Shown here: positions 1-7,544 of the stretch, piece after piece | How positions within the stretch are numbered: position 1 is the first letter of the stretch | Layout: every line of letters begins with the position of its first letter | Assembly (NCBI RefSeq): GCF_049800915.1 | Contig: NZ_JBNAFY010000004.1 | Span: 186,001-250,000 of the forward strand | DNA: 64,000 bases | Reading direction: 5' to 3' | DNA from: Amaricoccus macauensis_A | GTDB taxonomy: Bacteria; Pseudomonadota; Alphaproteobacteria; Rhodobacterales; Rhodobacteraceae | The notes under the pieces: model-generated | Databases searched by the model: none | Seen by the model: the letters and a program-made list of their open reading frames with translations, nothing else | What the model was told of the DNA's origin: nothing | Program-made: the position numbers and the translations under genes

Positions 1-1
1 A

Positions 2-1357
2 TCAACGGAATTTGGTGCCGAACCCAACAGCAATGTGAGCTTGGTCGATGCTGCCATGCCGGGCATGCTGCCCGTGATCAACGCGTTCTGCGTAGAGCAG
101 GCGGTTCGCACCGGATTGGGCCTGAAGGCCGAGATCAACCTCTTCTCGCGCTTCGACCGGAAAAACTATTTCTACCCCGACCTGCCGCAGGGCTACCAGA
201 TCAGCCAACTTTATCATCCGATCGTCGGAGAAGGTGAAATACTCGTCGACATGGCGCCGGGAGTTGCCCGCAAGGTGCGCGTCGAACGCATCCACCTCGA
301 ACAGGATGCTGGTAAGTCGATCCACGATCTTGACCCGGACCTCTCCTACGTTGACCTCAACCGGACCGGCGTGGCGCTGATGGAGATCGTTTCGAAGCCC
401 GACATTCGTGGGCCGGAAGAAGCGGCGGAATACGTGCGTAAGCTGCGTCAGATCCTGCGCTACCTCGGCACCTGCGACGGGAACATGCAGGAGGGCTCGC
501 TTCGAGCCGACGTGAACGTGTCCGTGCGGCCCGCTGGCTCCACCGAGCTCGGCACACGCTGCGAAATCAAGAACATGAATTCCATGCGCTTCATCCAGCA
601 GGCCATCGATTACGAGGCTCGGCGCCAGATCGCGATCCTCGAAGATGGCGGCAAGGTGGAGCAGGAAACCCGGCTCTACGACCCGAACAAGGGCGAAACC
701 CGGTCGATGCGTTCGAAGGAAGAGGCGCACGATTACCGTTATTTCCCCGACCCGGACCTTCTGCCGCTCGAATTCGAGCAGGCATGGGTGGACGAAATTG
801 CAAGTGGCCTGCCAGAACTGCCCGACCAGAAGAAGGCCCGGTTCGTTCTGGACTTCGGCATGACGGAATACGATGCCGGTGTCTTGACGGCAGAGGTAGC
901 GAACGCCAACTACTTCGAAGCCGTCGCCGAGGGCCGGGACGGGAAGCAGGCCGCGAACTGGGTCATCAACGAGCTTTTCGGTCGCCTCAACAGGGAAGGC
1001 CACTCGATTTCCGAGAGCCCAATTACGCCCGTCCAGCTGGGCGGGTTGCTCGATCTTGTCGCCAGAAACGAAATCTCAGGAAAGATCGCCAAGGATGTCT
1101 TCGAGATTCTCTGGACCGAGGGGGGCGATCCGGCGAAAATCGTTGAAGACCGGGGGATGAAGCAGGTCACCGACATGGGCGCCATCGAGGCGGCCGTGGA
1201 TGAAGTGATTGCAGCAAACCCGGAAAAGGTTACCCAGGCGCAGGCCAAGCCGTCGATGGCGGGCTGGTTTGTCGGCCAGGTGATGAAGGCAACCGGCGGC
1301 AAGGCCAACCCGAAGGCCGTCAACGAGGTGGTACGCTCGAAACTTGGGCTCGGGTGA
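2..1357 (+). CDS. gatB: Asp/Glu-tRNA(Asn/Gln) amidotransferase subunit B (5' truncated by window edge)
   Basis: GatB is the tRNA-binding and kinase-like subunit of the GatCAB complex. It activates the carboxylate of Asp or Glu misacylated on tRNA(Asn) or tRNA(Gln) so that GatA can amidate it. The reading frame is already open at base 2, so the start codon and roughly the first 50 residues lie outside the window. Family signatures are clear: GSLRADVNVSVRP, EIKNMNSM, HDYRYFPDPDLLPL in the catalytic cradle, and a helical YqeY-like tail ending KANPKAVNEVVRSKLG. The visible 451 residues fit a normal protein of about 500. It ends 22 bases before the next gene in the same direction. I see no damage. 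Confidence 0.97.
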   Translation, partial: STEFGAEPNSNVSLVDAAMPGMLPVINAFCVEQAVRTGLGLKAEINLFSRFDRKNYFYPDLPQGYQISQLYHPIVGEGEILVDMAPGVARKVRVERIHLEQDAGKSIHDLDPDLSYVDLNRTGVALMEIVSKPDIRGPEEAAEYVRKLRQILRYLGTCDGNMQEGSLRADVNVSVRPAGSTELGTRCEIKNMNSMRFIQQAIDYEARRQIAILEDGGKVEQETRLYDPNKGETRSMRSKEEAHDYRYFPDPDLLPLEFEQAWVDEIASGLPELPDQKKARFVLDFGMTEYDAGVLTAEVANANYFEAVAEGRDGKQAANWVINELFGRLNREGHSISESPITPVQLGGLLDLVARNEISGKIAKDVFEILWTEGGDPAKIVEDRGMKQVTDMGAIEAAVDEVIAANPEKVTQAQAKPSMAGWFVGQVMKATGGKANPKAVNEVVRSKLGLG

Positions 1358-1379
1358 ACCCGTATCCGAGGGGGAACTG

Positions 1380-1835
1380 ATGGATCATTTCGACTACAAG
1401 GCGGTGCCTGCACCGCGCCGGAGCAAGAAGGCGAAGGGCGTCCGCGAACCCGCCGAGCTCTTCGCGATGACGCTGACCGACGCGATCAATGAGCAGTCGC
1501 GTGAAGGCTGGGAATACGTCCGGGCCGAAACGCTTCCGGCCGAGACGCCGCGCGGTTTCTTCCGCCGGGCTGCCGAGGAAGACGTGACGATGCTGATCTT
1601 TCGGCGCGCGCGCGCAAGTCGTGACCCTTTGATCGAGGCCCACACTCACGCTGGTGGAGAGCGCCCGCTCATGGCGGCCCGTGCAGAGCCTGCTATTGAG
1701 CGCGGCAACGGGAACTACGAGAGTCAGGCGCGCCCTGCCCGGCAAGAACCGCGGTTCTCGCAAGACAATCGGGGTCGCCCGGACGAGTTCTCCTCTCCGC
1801 TCCGGCCGACACCGCAACTGGAATCAGCAGACTAG
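1380..1835 (+). CDS. DUF4177 domain-containing protein
   Basis: This 151-residue protein has two parts. Residues 1-75 look like a DUF4177 domain, a small alpha/beta fold typified by a conserved Gly-Trp-Glu-Tyr (here REGWEYVRAE) and a C-terminal strand (VTMLIFRRA). Residues 80-151 are hydrophilic and low in order-promoting residues, rich in Arg, Pro, Gln and Glu, and probably disordered. The ATG was chosen because GAGGGGG precedes it and the DUF4177 homology begins at MDHFDYKAV. It lies directly downstream of gatB and may be cotranscribed. No function is known for the family. It converges with bolA. Confidence 0.8.
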   Translation: MDHFDYKAVPAPRRSKKAKGVREPAELFAMTLTDAINEQSREGWEYVRAETLPAETPRGFFRRAAEEDVTMLIFRRARASRDPLIEAHTHAGGERPLMAARAEPAIERGNGNYESQARPARQEPRFSQDNRGRPDEFSSPLRPTPQLESAD

Positions 1836-1856
1836 GGAAACGGCGGGGCACCGGTA

Positions 1857-2132
1857 TCAGGTGCCCTCAAGTTCCAGTGTCAGTGCGTGCACACGACCTG
1901 CCAGTTCTTCAGCGAGCACCTTGTGAACCGCTCGGCTTCGCCCGACCCGCGAGAGATCGTTCAACGCAGCCGAGCGCATGACAACGCGAAAATGAGTCTC
2001 GCCGCCCTCGCGCCAGCCACCATGGCCGCGGTGGTCCTCGCTTTCATCGATGATCTCCAGATAATCAGGAGCAAAGGACTGTGTAAGTTTACTGTGCATC
2101 GAATCCCGCACAGGAGTCGCTGTCTCGACCAT
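1857..2132 (-). CDS. BolA family protein
   Basis: This 91-residue protein has the BolA fold (class II KH-like). The core HRGHGGWREGGETHFRV contains the conserved HxGH-like and GGxxHF elements used with monothiol glutaredoxins to bind or transfer [2Fe-2S] clusters, and the end carries the RxxxVHxxL helix (SRAVHKVLAEEL). The start at MVETATPVRD is preferred because GAGAGG lies just upstream on this strand. A start 14 residues earlier is possible in frame but has no support from family length. It is divergent from the J-domain gene, with a shared 93-bp promoter region. The paralogue type (BolA1 or IbaG/BolA3-like) cannot be decided from the sequence alone. Confidence 0.9.
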   Translation of the reverse strand: MVETATPVRDSMHSKLTQSFAPDYLEIIDESEDHRGHGGWREGGETHFRVVMRSAALNDLSRVGRSRAVHKVLAEELAGRVHALTLELEGT

Positions 2133-2225
2133 GGGCCTCTCTCGGTTAAGAACGGGCTTGGCCCGCTCGCCCAAAAGTCTAAACTCTAGCGCCCGAGTCG
2201 CAAGCTTGAAAGGATACGGCCCGCG

Positions 2226-2885
2226 ATGAGCCGTCGCTCACCATTCGAATTCGACATTTCCGTCAGCGCCGACAAGAAGAGGCGTGCGCGCGGCCGTGCC
2301 AGATCGGGCGCAGTTGAAAGCTCCAGCCGGACCTGCGCCCATCCTGATTGCAACGAGCCCGGAAAATACCGCGCGCCCAGATCGCCCGACCACCTGGATG
2401 AGTTTCTGTGGTTCTGCCTCAAGCACGTGCGCGAGTACAACCTTAAGTGGAACTTCTTCGAATCCTCCAGCGACGATGAGCTTGAGCGGCAGTTCGATGC
2501 CGACAGGGTCTGGGGACGCCAGACACGACCCTTTGCCAGCGCAGGCGATGGCTCGGGCACGCACCCCCATCCGGAAGGGCGCGCTTGGCAGAGGCTGGGC
2601 ATCGACGACCCCATGGACATCCTGGGGGAAAAAGGAACGCAGACCCCGCCCGGAGATCGGGCGCGCAGCACGCAACGCCGACTGCCGCCCACCGAGCGCA
2701 AGGCACTCGAAATTCTCGAAGCGCAGGACATGCAGACCAAGGCCGAGATCCGGCGCCAGTACAAGGCTCTGGTCAAGGATCTGCACCCCGACATGAACGG
2801 TGGACGACGCGACGACGAAGCGCGCCTGTCCGAAGTTGTCTGGGCTTGGGAACAGATCAAGGCAAGCCGGAGTTTCAAGGACTGA
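2226..2885 (+). CDS. J-domain (DnaJ-like) protein
   Basis: This 219-residue protein has an unusual order. An N-terminal region contains CAHPDCNEPGKYRAP and FCLKHVREYN, a Cys/His arrangement (CxxxxC, CxxH) that could bind zinc. A linker follows, and a short J-domain lies at the C-terminus (about residues 155-215) with the Hsp70-activating HPD tripeptide in KDLHPDMNGG. It lacks the Gly/Phe-rich region and the zinc-finger repeats of DnaJ, so it is a type III J-protein that would recruit DnaK to a specific client. The gene sits 112 bp before cobS and in the same direction, which hints at a link with cobaltochelatase assembly. That link is inference. Confidence 0.88.
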   Translation: MSRRSPFEFDISVSADKKRRARGRARSGAVESSSRTCAHPDCNEPGKYRAPRSPDHLDEFLWFCLKHVREYNLKWNFFESSSDDELERQFDADRVWGRQTRPFASAGDGSGTHPHPEGRAWQRLGIDDPMDILGEKGTQTPPGDRARSTQRRLPPTERKALEILEAQDMQTKAEIRRQYKALVKDLHPDMNGGRRDDEARLSEVVWAWEQIKASRSFKD

Positions 2886-2997
2886 GGGTCCGGCGAACAA
2901 ACTGTCCGGGGGGCCGCTTGCATCCCCGGGTCAATTGCGACACATAAACCCAGACATGGGCCGCCCGATATCCGGGTGGCGAGTGGGGCTGACTACA

Positions 2998-3984
2998 ATG
3001 GCGGACGGCAGTATGGAAACGGGCATCGAACCCTCGGTCGATTTCAGTGTGCGCGATCTCTTCGGAATCGACACGGATATGACCATAAAGGGCTTTCCCG
3101 ATCGCTCCGACAGGGTGCCGGATATCGACCCGACATACAGGTTCGACCAGGATACGACCCTCGCGATTCTTGCGGGCTTCGCCCATAATCGCCGTGTGAT
3201 GATCCAAGGGTATCACGGCACGGGAAAGTCGACCCACATTGAACAGGTTGCAGCTCGCCTCAACTGGCCCTGCGTGCGCGTAAACCTCGACAGCCACATC
3301 AGCCGCATCGACCTGATCGGCAAGGATGCGATCAAGCTGCGCGATGGCGTGCAGGTGACCGAGTTCCAGGAGGGCATCCTGCCCTGGGCTCTGCGCAATC
3401 CGACGGCGATCGTTTTCGACGAGTATGACGCCGGCCGCCCGGACGTGATGTTCGTGATCCAGCGAATTCTCGAAGTAGACGGCAAACTCACGCTGCTCGA
3501 CCAGAACAAGGTGATCCATCCGAACCCGTATTTCCGGCTCTTCGCGACGGCCAACACGGTCGGTCTGGGTGACACCACGGGCCTCTATCACGGCACTCAG
3601 CAGATAAACCAGGGCCAGATGGACCGCTGGAGCCTCGTCGTGACGCTCAACTACCTTGAGCACGATGCGGAAGTGGACATCGTGGTGGCCAAGCACATGG
3701 AATACGGCGACGCAGAAGGTCGCAAGACGGTCAAACGCATGGTGACGGTCGCGGATCTCACGCGCGCAGCCTTCATGAACGGCGATCTCTCGACCGTCAT
3801 GAGCCCGCGCACCGTGCTGGCTTGGGCCGAGAACGCGAAAATCTTTGGGGATGTCGGCTTCGCCTTCCGTCTCACCTTCCTGAACAAATGCGATGAACTG
3901 GAGCGCCAGACGGTTGCCGAGTTCTATCAGCGCTGCTTCGATGCCGAGCTGCCTGAAAGTGCTGCCAGCGTCAGCCTGGGCTGA
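2998..3984 (+). CDS. cobS: Cobaltochelatase subunit CobS (AAA+ ATPase)
   Basis: CobS is the AAA+ ATPase of the aerobic CobN-CobS-CobT chelatase, which inserts Co2+ into hydrogenobyrinic acid a,c-diamide during vitamin B12 synthesis. The protein is 328 residues, the usual length. Walker A is GYHGTGKST (about residues 71-79) and Walker B is IVFDEYD (about 138-144). A sensor region follows in FRLFATANTVGLGDT. The ATG at MADGSMETG was taken as the start because homology begins soon after and an in-frame upstream extension would run back into the J-domain gene. cobT follows after 11 bases, so the two are translated together. No cobN is present in the window. Confidence 0.97.
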   Translation: MADGSMETGIEPSVDFSVRDLFGIDTDMTIKGFPDRSDRVPDIDPTYRFDQDTTLAILAGFAHNRRVMIQGYHGTGKSTHIEQVAARLNWPCVRVNLDSHISRIDLIGKDAIKLRDGVQVTEFQEGILPWALRNPTAIVFDEYDAGRPDVMFVIQRILEVDGKLTLLDQNKVIHPNPYFRLFATANTVGLGDTTGLYHGTQQINQGQMDRWSLVVTLNYLEHDAEVDIVVAKHMEYGDAEGRKTVKRMVTVADLTRAAFMNGDLSTVMSPRTVLAWAENAKIFGDVGFAFRLTFLNKCDELERQTVAEFYQRCFDAELPESAASVSLG

Positions 3985-3995
3985 TCGGAGGCACA

Positions 3996-5882
3996 TTGAG
4001 CAAACCCGGCACAAACAACCCGGCGGATCCGTTCAAGAAGGCGCTCTCGGAAGCAACGCGCGCGATGGCGTCCGACAAGGACCTCCAGATCGCATTCAGC
4101 GTCGATCCGCCCGGACTTCGCGAAGAAACCATGCGCCTGCCTCAGGTCACACGGAGGATGACGCGTGACGAGGTTATGCTGGCACGCGGAACCGCGGATG
4201 CATATGCATTGCGTCTTCGCTTTCACGACAACGCCACCCACCGGCGATATGCCCCTCAGGGCGATATTGCGTCGGAGCTTTTCGAAGCGATGGAAACCGC
4301 GCGTTGCGAAGCCGTGGGTGCCCGCGCCATGCCCGGAACTGCGGGCAACATCGACGCCAAGATCGCAGCTGAAGCCGCTCGTGCGGGCTATGCCGACATT
4401 TCCGACCCCGCTCGGGCACCACTCGCGCAGGCCGCGGGTTACATGATCCGGCAACTTGCCACGGGGCGGGATCTGCCGGCTGGCGCCGAGAATGTCCTCA
4501 ATCTCTGGCGCGGTTTTCTCGAGAGCCATGCCGCTGATACCTTCGAGAACCTCGACGAGGTGCTCGAGGACCAGCGGGCCTTCGCCAAATTTGCCCGGCA
4601 GGTCATCACTGATCTCGGATACGGGGAGCAACTCGGGGAAGATCCCGATGATGTGCCTCTCGACGAGGATGATGACGACCAGCCCGATGACTCCGGCGAG
4701 GACGAAGAGGAGCAGGATCAGCCAGGCGGGGACGCACAGGACGATTCCGAGCAGGAAAGCACAAGCCAGGACAGCGCACCGGAACAGTCCGCCGACGAGG
4801 ACCAGCTACAGGCGGCACTCGAAAGCTCGGACGACGGCGACATGGCCGAGGATGCCGAGATCGAGCAGGGCGAGGCGGACGAAGAGCCCCTGCCCCCGCC
4901 GATTTCCGAGGCCGACCCCGGCTACAAGGTTTTCGAAACCAGGTTCGACGAGGAAATTCGCGCCGAAGAGTTGGCCGATCCGCTCGAGCTGGAACGCCTT
5001 CGGAGCTACCTGGATCAACAGCTTGAGCCGTTGAAGGGCGCGGTCGCACGTCTTGCGAACAAGCTCCAGCGCAGGTTACAAGCACAGCAGAACCGGGCTT
5101 GGGAGTTCGATCTGGAAGAGGGCACGCTCGACGCGGGCCGGCTTGCGCGGGTCATTGCAAACCCCTTAACCCCCCTTTCGTTCAAGCGGGAACGCGATAC
5201 CGAGTTCCGCGACACGATCGTCACGCTGCTTCTCGACAATTCCGGATCGATGCGGGGCCGGCCGATCTCCATCGCCGCGATTTCGGCGGATGTGCTTGCC
5301 CGAACCCTTGAGCGTTGCCAGGTCAAGGTCGAAATCCTCGGCTTCACCACGCGCGCCTGGAAGGGTGGGCAAAGCCGAGAAAACTGGCTTGCCGAAGGGC
5401 GCCCCTCGCTGCCGGGGCGGCTCAACGATCTTCGCCATATCATCTACAAGCAGGCAGACGCCCCTTGGCGGCGTGCCCGACCCAATCTCGGGTTGATGAT
5501 GAAGGAAGGTCTTCTCAAGGAGAATATCGACGGAGAGGCGCTCGAATGGGCCCACCGCCGAATGCTTGGCCGCCCTGAAGCGCGCAAGGTGCTGATGGTG
5601 ATTTCGGACGGTGCGCCGGTCGATGACTCGACCCTTTCGGTCAACCCGCCGAACTACCTCGAGAAGCACCTGCGTGACGTAATCGAAATGGTCGAGCGGC
5701 GCAGGGCCGTCGAACTTGTCGCCATCGGTATCGGTCATGATGTGACCCGGTACTATCAGCGCGCGGTTACGATTACCGACGTGGAACAGCTCGCAGGCGC
5801 GATGACCGAGCAGTTGGCAAGCCTTTTTGACAACGATCCCGTGCTGGCCGGGCGCAGGGCCCGCTTCCAATCCAGGAACTAG
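3996..5882 (+). CDS. cobT: Cobaltochelatase subunit CobT (VWA domain)
   Basis: CobT partners CobS in a chaperone-like AAA+/VWA assembly that drives metal insertion by CobN. The start is a TTG supported by a strong GGAGG five bases upstream, and translation gives the family length of 628 residues. The N-terminal half is helical. Residues about 205-300 are very acidic (runs of Asp, Glu and Gln), typical of CobT. The C-terminal third is a von Willebrand A domain with a complete MIDAS motif DNSGSM near residue 414 and a further metal-site element VISDGAPVDDSTL. It ends 52 bases before a small membrane-protein gene. Confidence 0.97.
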   Translation: MSKPGTNNPADPFKKALSEATRAMASDKDLQIAFSVDPPGLREETMRLPQVTRRMTRDEVMLARGTADAYALRLRFHDNATHRRYAPQGDIASELFEAMETARCEAVGARAMPGTAGNIDAKIAAEAARAGYADISDPARAPLAQAAGYMIRQLATGRDLPAGAENVLNLWRGFLESHAADTFENLDEVLEDQRAFAKFARQVITDLGYGEQLGEDPDDVPLDEDDDDQPDDSGEDEEEQDQPGGDAQDDSEQESTSQDSAPEQSADEDQLQAALESSDDGDMAEDAEIEQGEADEEPLPPPISEADPGYKVFETRFDEEIRAEELADPLELERLRSYLDQQLEPLKGAVARLANKLQRRLQAQQNRAWEFDLEEGTLDAGRLARVIANPLTPLSFKRERDTEFRDTIVTLLLDNSGSMRGRPISIAAISADVLARTLERCQVKVEILGFTTRAWKGGQSRENWLAEGRPSLPGRLNDLRHIIYKQADAPWRRARPNLGLMMKEGLLKENIDGEALEWAHRRMLGRPEARKVLMVISDGAPVDDSTLSVNPPNYLEKHLRDVIEMVERRRAVELVAIGIGHDVTRYYQRAVTITDVEQLAGAMTEQLASLFDNDPVLAGRRARFQSRN

Positions 5883-5934
5883 ACACTACCTGCCAGTCAG
5901 CGGGATCTACATCTCTTTGGAACGAGGGGCTGAC

Positions 5935-6123
5935 ATGAGCGTTGAAGTGACTGGAATCGGAGGGTTCATCCTTCTTGTTCTGAACATTTGGGCCATAGTT
6001 TCCGTCATAGGGTCCAGCACAAGCACTGCAAAGAAGGTGATCTGGATCCTTGTCATACTCCTCCTTCCTCTACTGGGGTTCATTGCCTGGCTGATTATCG
6101 GCCCGCGGTCGGCACGCCCCTGA
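5935..6123 (+). CDS. Small two-helix membrane protein, PLDc_N-like
   Basis: This is a 62-residue protein made almost entirely of two hydrophobic helices (GGFILLVLNIWAIVSVIGSS and VIWILVILLLPLLGFIAWLI) joined by a short polar loop with TSTAKK. The second helix ends in the pattern LLPLLGFIAWLIIGPR, which matches the PLDc_N (phospholipase D N-terminal, PF13396-type) signature found both in cardiolipin synthases and as free-standing small proteins. There is no PLD catalytic domain here. It lies between cobT and the metallopeptidase gene, 13 bases before the latter, so the two may be cotranscribed. Function unknown. Confidence 0.75.
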   Translation: MSVEVTGIGGFILLVLNIWAIVSVIGSSTSTAKKVIWILVILLLPLLGFIAWLIIGPRSARP

Positions 6124-6136
6124 TATCGGAGCAATT

Positions 6137-7189
6137 ATGCACGTCTTCATCTGCCAGAAATGCGGCAACATGCTGCATTTCGAAAACTCGACATGTCTGA
6201 ATTGCGGAACTTCACTTGGCTTCCTGCCCGAGTCCCTGACGCTCAGCGCAATTGACCGGCAGGCCGATGGAAGTTTGAGCGCAGTCGCCGCACCCAATGC
6301 GATGTACAAGCCATGCGGGAATGCCACCGTTGCACATTGCAACTGGCTGGTCCGTGCGGACTCGGAAGAAACCTTCTGTGCCGCCTGCAGGCTCAACCGA
6401 ACGATTCCTGACCTTTCGGTAGCTGGCAATGACGAGCGCTGGCAGTCGATCGAGGAAGCGAAGCGACGGCTGATCTATGCGTTGAAGAGACTGAATCTGC
6501 CTCTGACAAGCCGCCTCAATGACCAGGAGAATGGGCTTGCCTTCGATTTCCTGGCCGACAAGCCGAATGATCCCGCCATGACTGGCCATGCCGATGGCCT
6601 CGTCACGATCAATATCTCCGAGGCGGATTCCGCAGAGCGCGAGCGCCGTCGGATTGAGCTCGGAGAGCCCTATCGGACCATGCTCGGACACCTCCGTCAC
6701 GAGGTCGGCCACTACTATTGGGATGTGCTGGTTCGGGATGGCGGCAAGCTCGATGCGGCGCGCGCCGTGTTCGGCGATGAGCGCGCAAGCTACAGCGAAG
6801 CCTTGAAACGACACTACGAGAACGGCGCTCCCGCCGGATGGGAAAGTGCCTATGTCAGCGCCTATGCGACGATGCACCCCTGGGAGGATTTCGCGGAGAC
6901 CTGGACTCACTATCTTCACATGGCCGACACGCTGGACACCGCGGCAAGCTTCGGTCTGGCCATTGACCCGGTTGCGACCGATGACGAGGAGGTCAACACG
7001 GAAGTCGCCTTCGACCCATATACGGAGCCGAGGTTCCAGAGGATGGTGGACGCGTGGATACCACTGACCGTGGCCGTCAACAGCCTGAACCGCTCAATGG
7101 GACAGCGAGATCTCTATCCCTTTGTGCTCAGCGACCCCGCCATCGCAAAGCTGGGCTTTATCCACGACCTCGTTCGAGGGGCCTTGTAA
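6137..7189 (+). CDS. Zinc-ribbon putative zinc metallopeptidase
   Basis: This 350-residue protein begins with a zinc ribbon (FICQKCGNMLHF with CLNCG, about residues 4-26), followed by a second Cys cluster ending in FCAACRLNRTIPD (about 75-95). The central part contains LRHEVGHYYWD, with His188-Glu189 and His192 forming an HExxH-type metalloprotease site. A downstream HPWEDFAETWTHYLH segment supplies further conserved Glu and His. This matches the family described as putative zinc-binding metallopeptidase (PF15887). There is no signal peptide, so it should act in the cytoplasm. Substrate unknown. Its last 32 bases overlap, tail to tail, a small membrane-protein gene on the other strand. Confidence 0.88.
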   Translation: MHVFICQKCGNMLHFENSTCLNCGTSLGFLPESLTLSAIDRQADGSLSAVAAPNAMYKPCGNATVAHCNWLVRADSEETFCAACRLNRTIPDLSVAGNDERWQSIEEAKRRLIYALKRLNLPLTSRLNDQENGLAFDFLADKPNDPAMTGHADGLVTINISEADSAERERRRIELGEPYRTMLGHLRHEVGHYYWDVLVRDGGKLDAARAVFGDERASYSEALKRHYENGAPAGWESAYVSAYATMHPWEDFAETWTHYLHMADTLDTAASFGLAIDPVATDDEEVNTEVAFDPYTEPRFQRMVDAWIPLTVAVNSLNRSMGQRDLYPFVLSDPAIAKLGFIHDLVRGAL

Positions 7190-7454
7190 CCCAGAGGGCA
7201 AAGGCGACACTGGCGAGAAGGACAACGAGCGGAAGCCCCAGCGCTGCTTGAACAGTAAAAGACCAGAGGGTTTCGAGGCCAAGCCCCTTGATGCCCTCGG
7301 AGAGATCATAGTAGCCGCGCGGCATCGCGGATCGAATGACATCTTCGGCCGAAACGAGGCGGAATTTGATACCCCGCAGCATCGTTGACTGCCAATCCAG
7401 CCATCCCCTCCAGAGGGCGGCAAAGGCTAGTCCGACGACAAGTAAAGTCCGCAT
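7158..7454 (-). CDS. Hypothetical small membrane protein
   Basis: This predicted 98-residue protein has one hydrophobic helix at the N-terminus (MRTLLVVGLAFAALWRGWLDWQ) and one or two near the C-terminus (LWSFTVQAALGLPLVVLLASVAFALWV), with a polar middle (RLVSAEDVIRSAMPRGYYD) and a positive C-terminal end RPLERGRG. The hydropathy and Arg placement look like a genuine membrane protein rather than an antisense shadow, because two thirds of it lies in otherwise empty sequence. I do not recognise the family. The last 32 bases overlap the end of the metallopeptidase gene on the opposite strand. Confidence 0.55.
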   Translation of the reverse strand: MRTLLVVGLAFAALWRGWLDWQSTMLRGIKFRLVSAEDVIRSAMPRGYYDLSEGIKGLGLETLWSFTVQAALGLPLVVLLASVAFALWVTRPLERGRG

Positions 7455-7504
7455 GGCTACCACTCAACTCAAACGCGATTCACATGTGATTAAAATACCT
7501 TCTG

Positions 7505-7532
7505 TTGACCAGTGCGGCAAACACTCGATAAA
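7505..7532 (+). promoter_or_regulatory. Candidate sigma-70 promoter for the aminopeptidase P gene
   Basis: TTGACC and GATAAA are separated by 16 bases. Transcription would begin at about 7539, which falls after an in-frame ATG at 7536 and favours the ATG at 7545 as the true start, with a nearly leaderless mRNA. Inferred from sequence only. Confidence 0.4.
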
Positions 7533-7544
7533 CGAATGGTAAAG

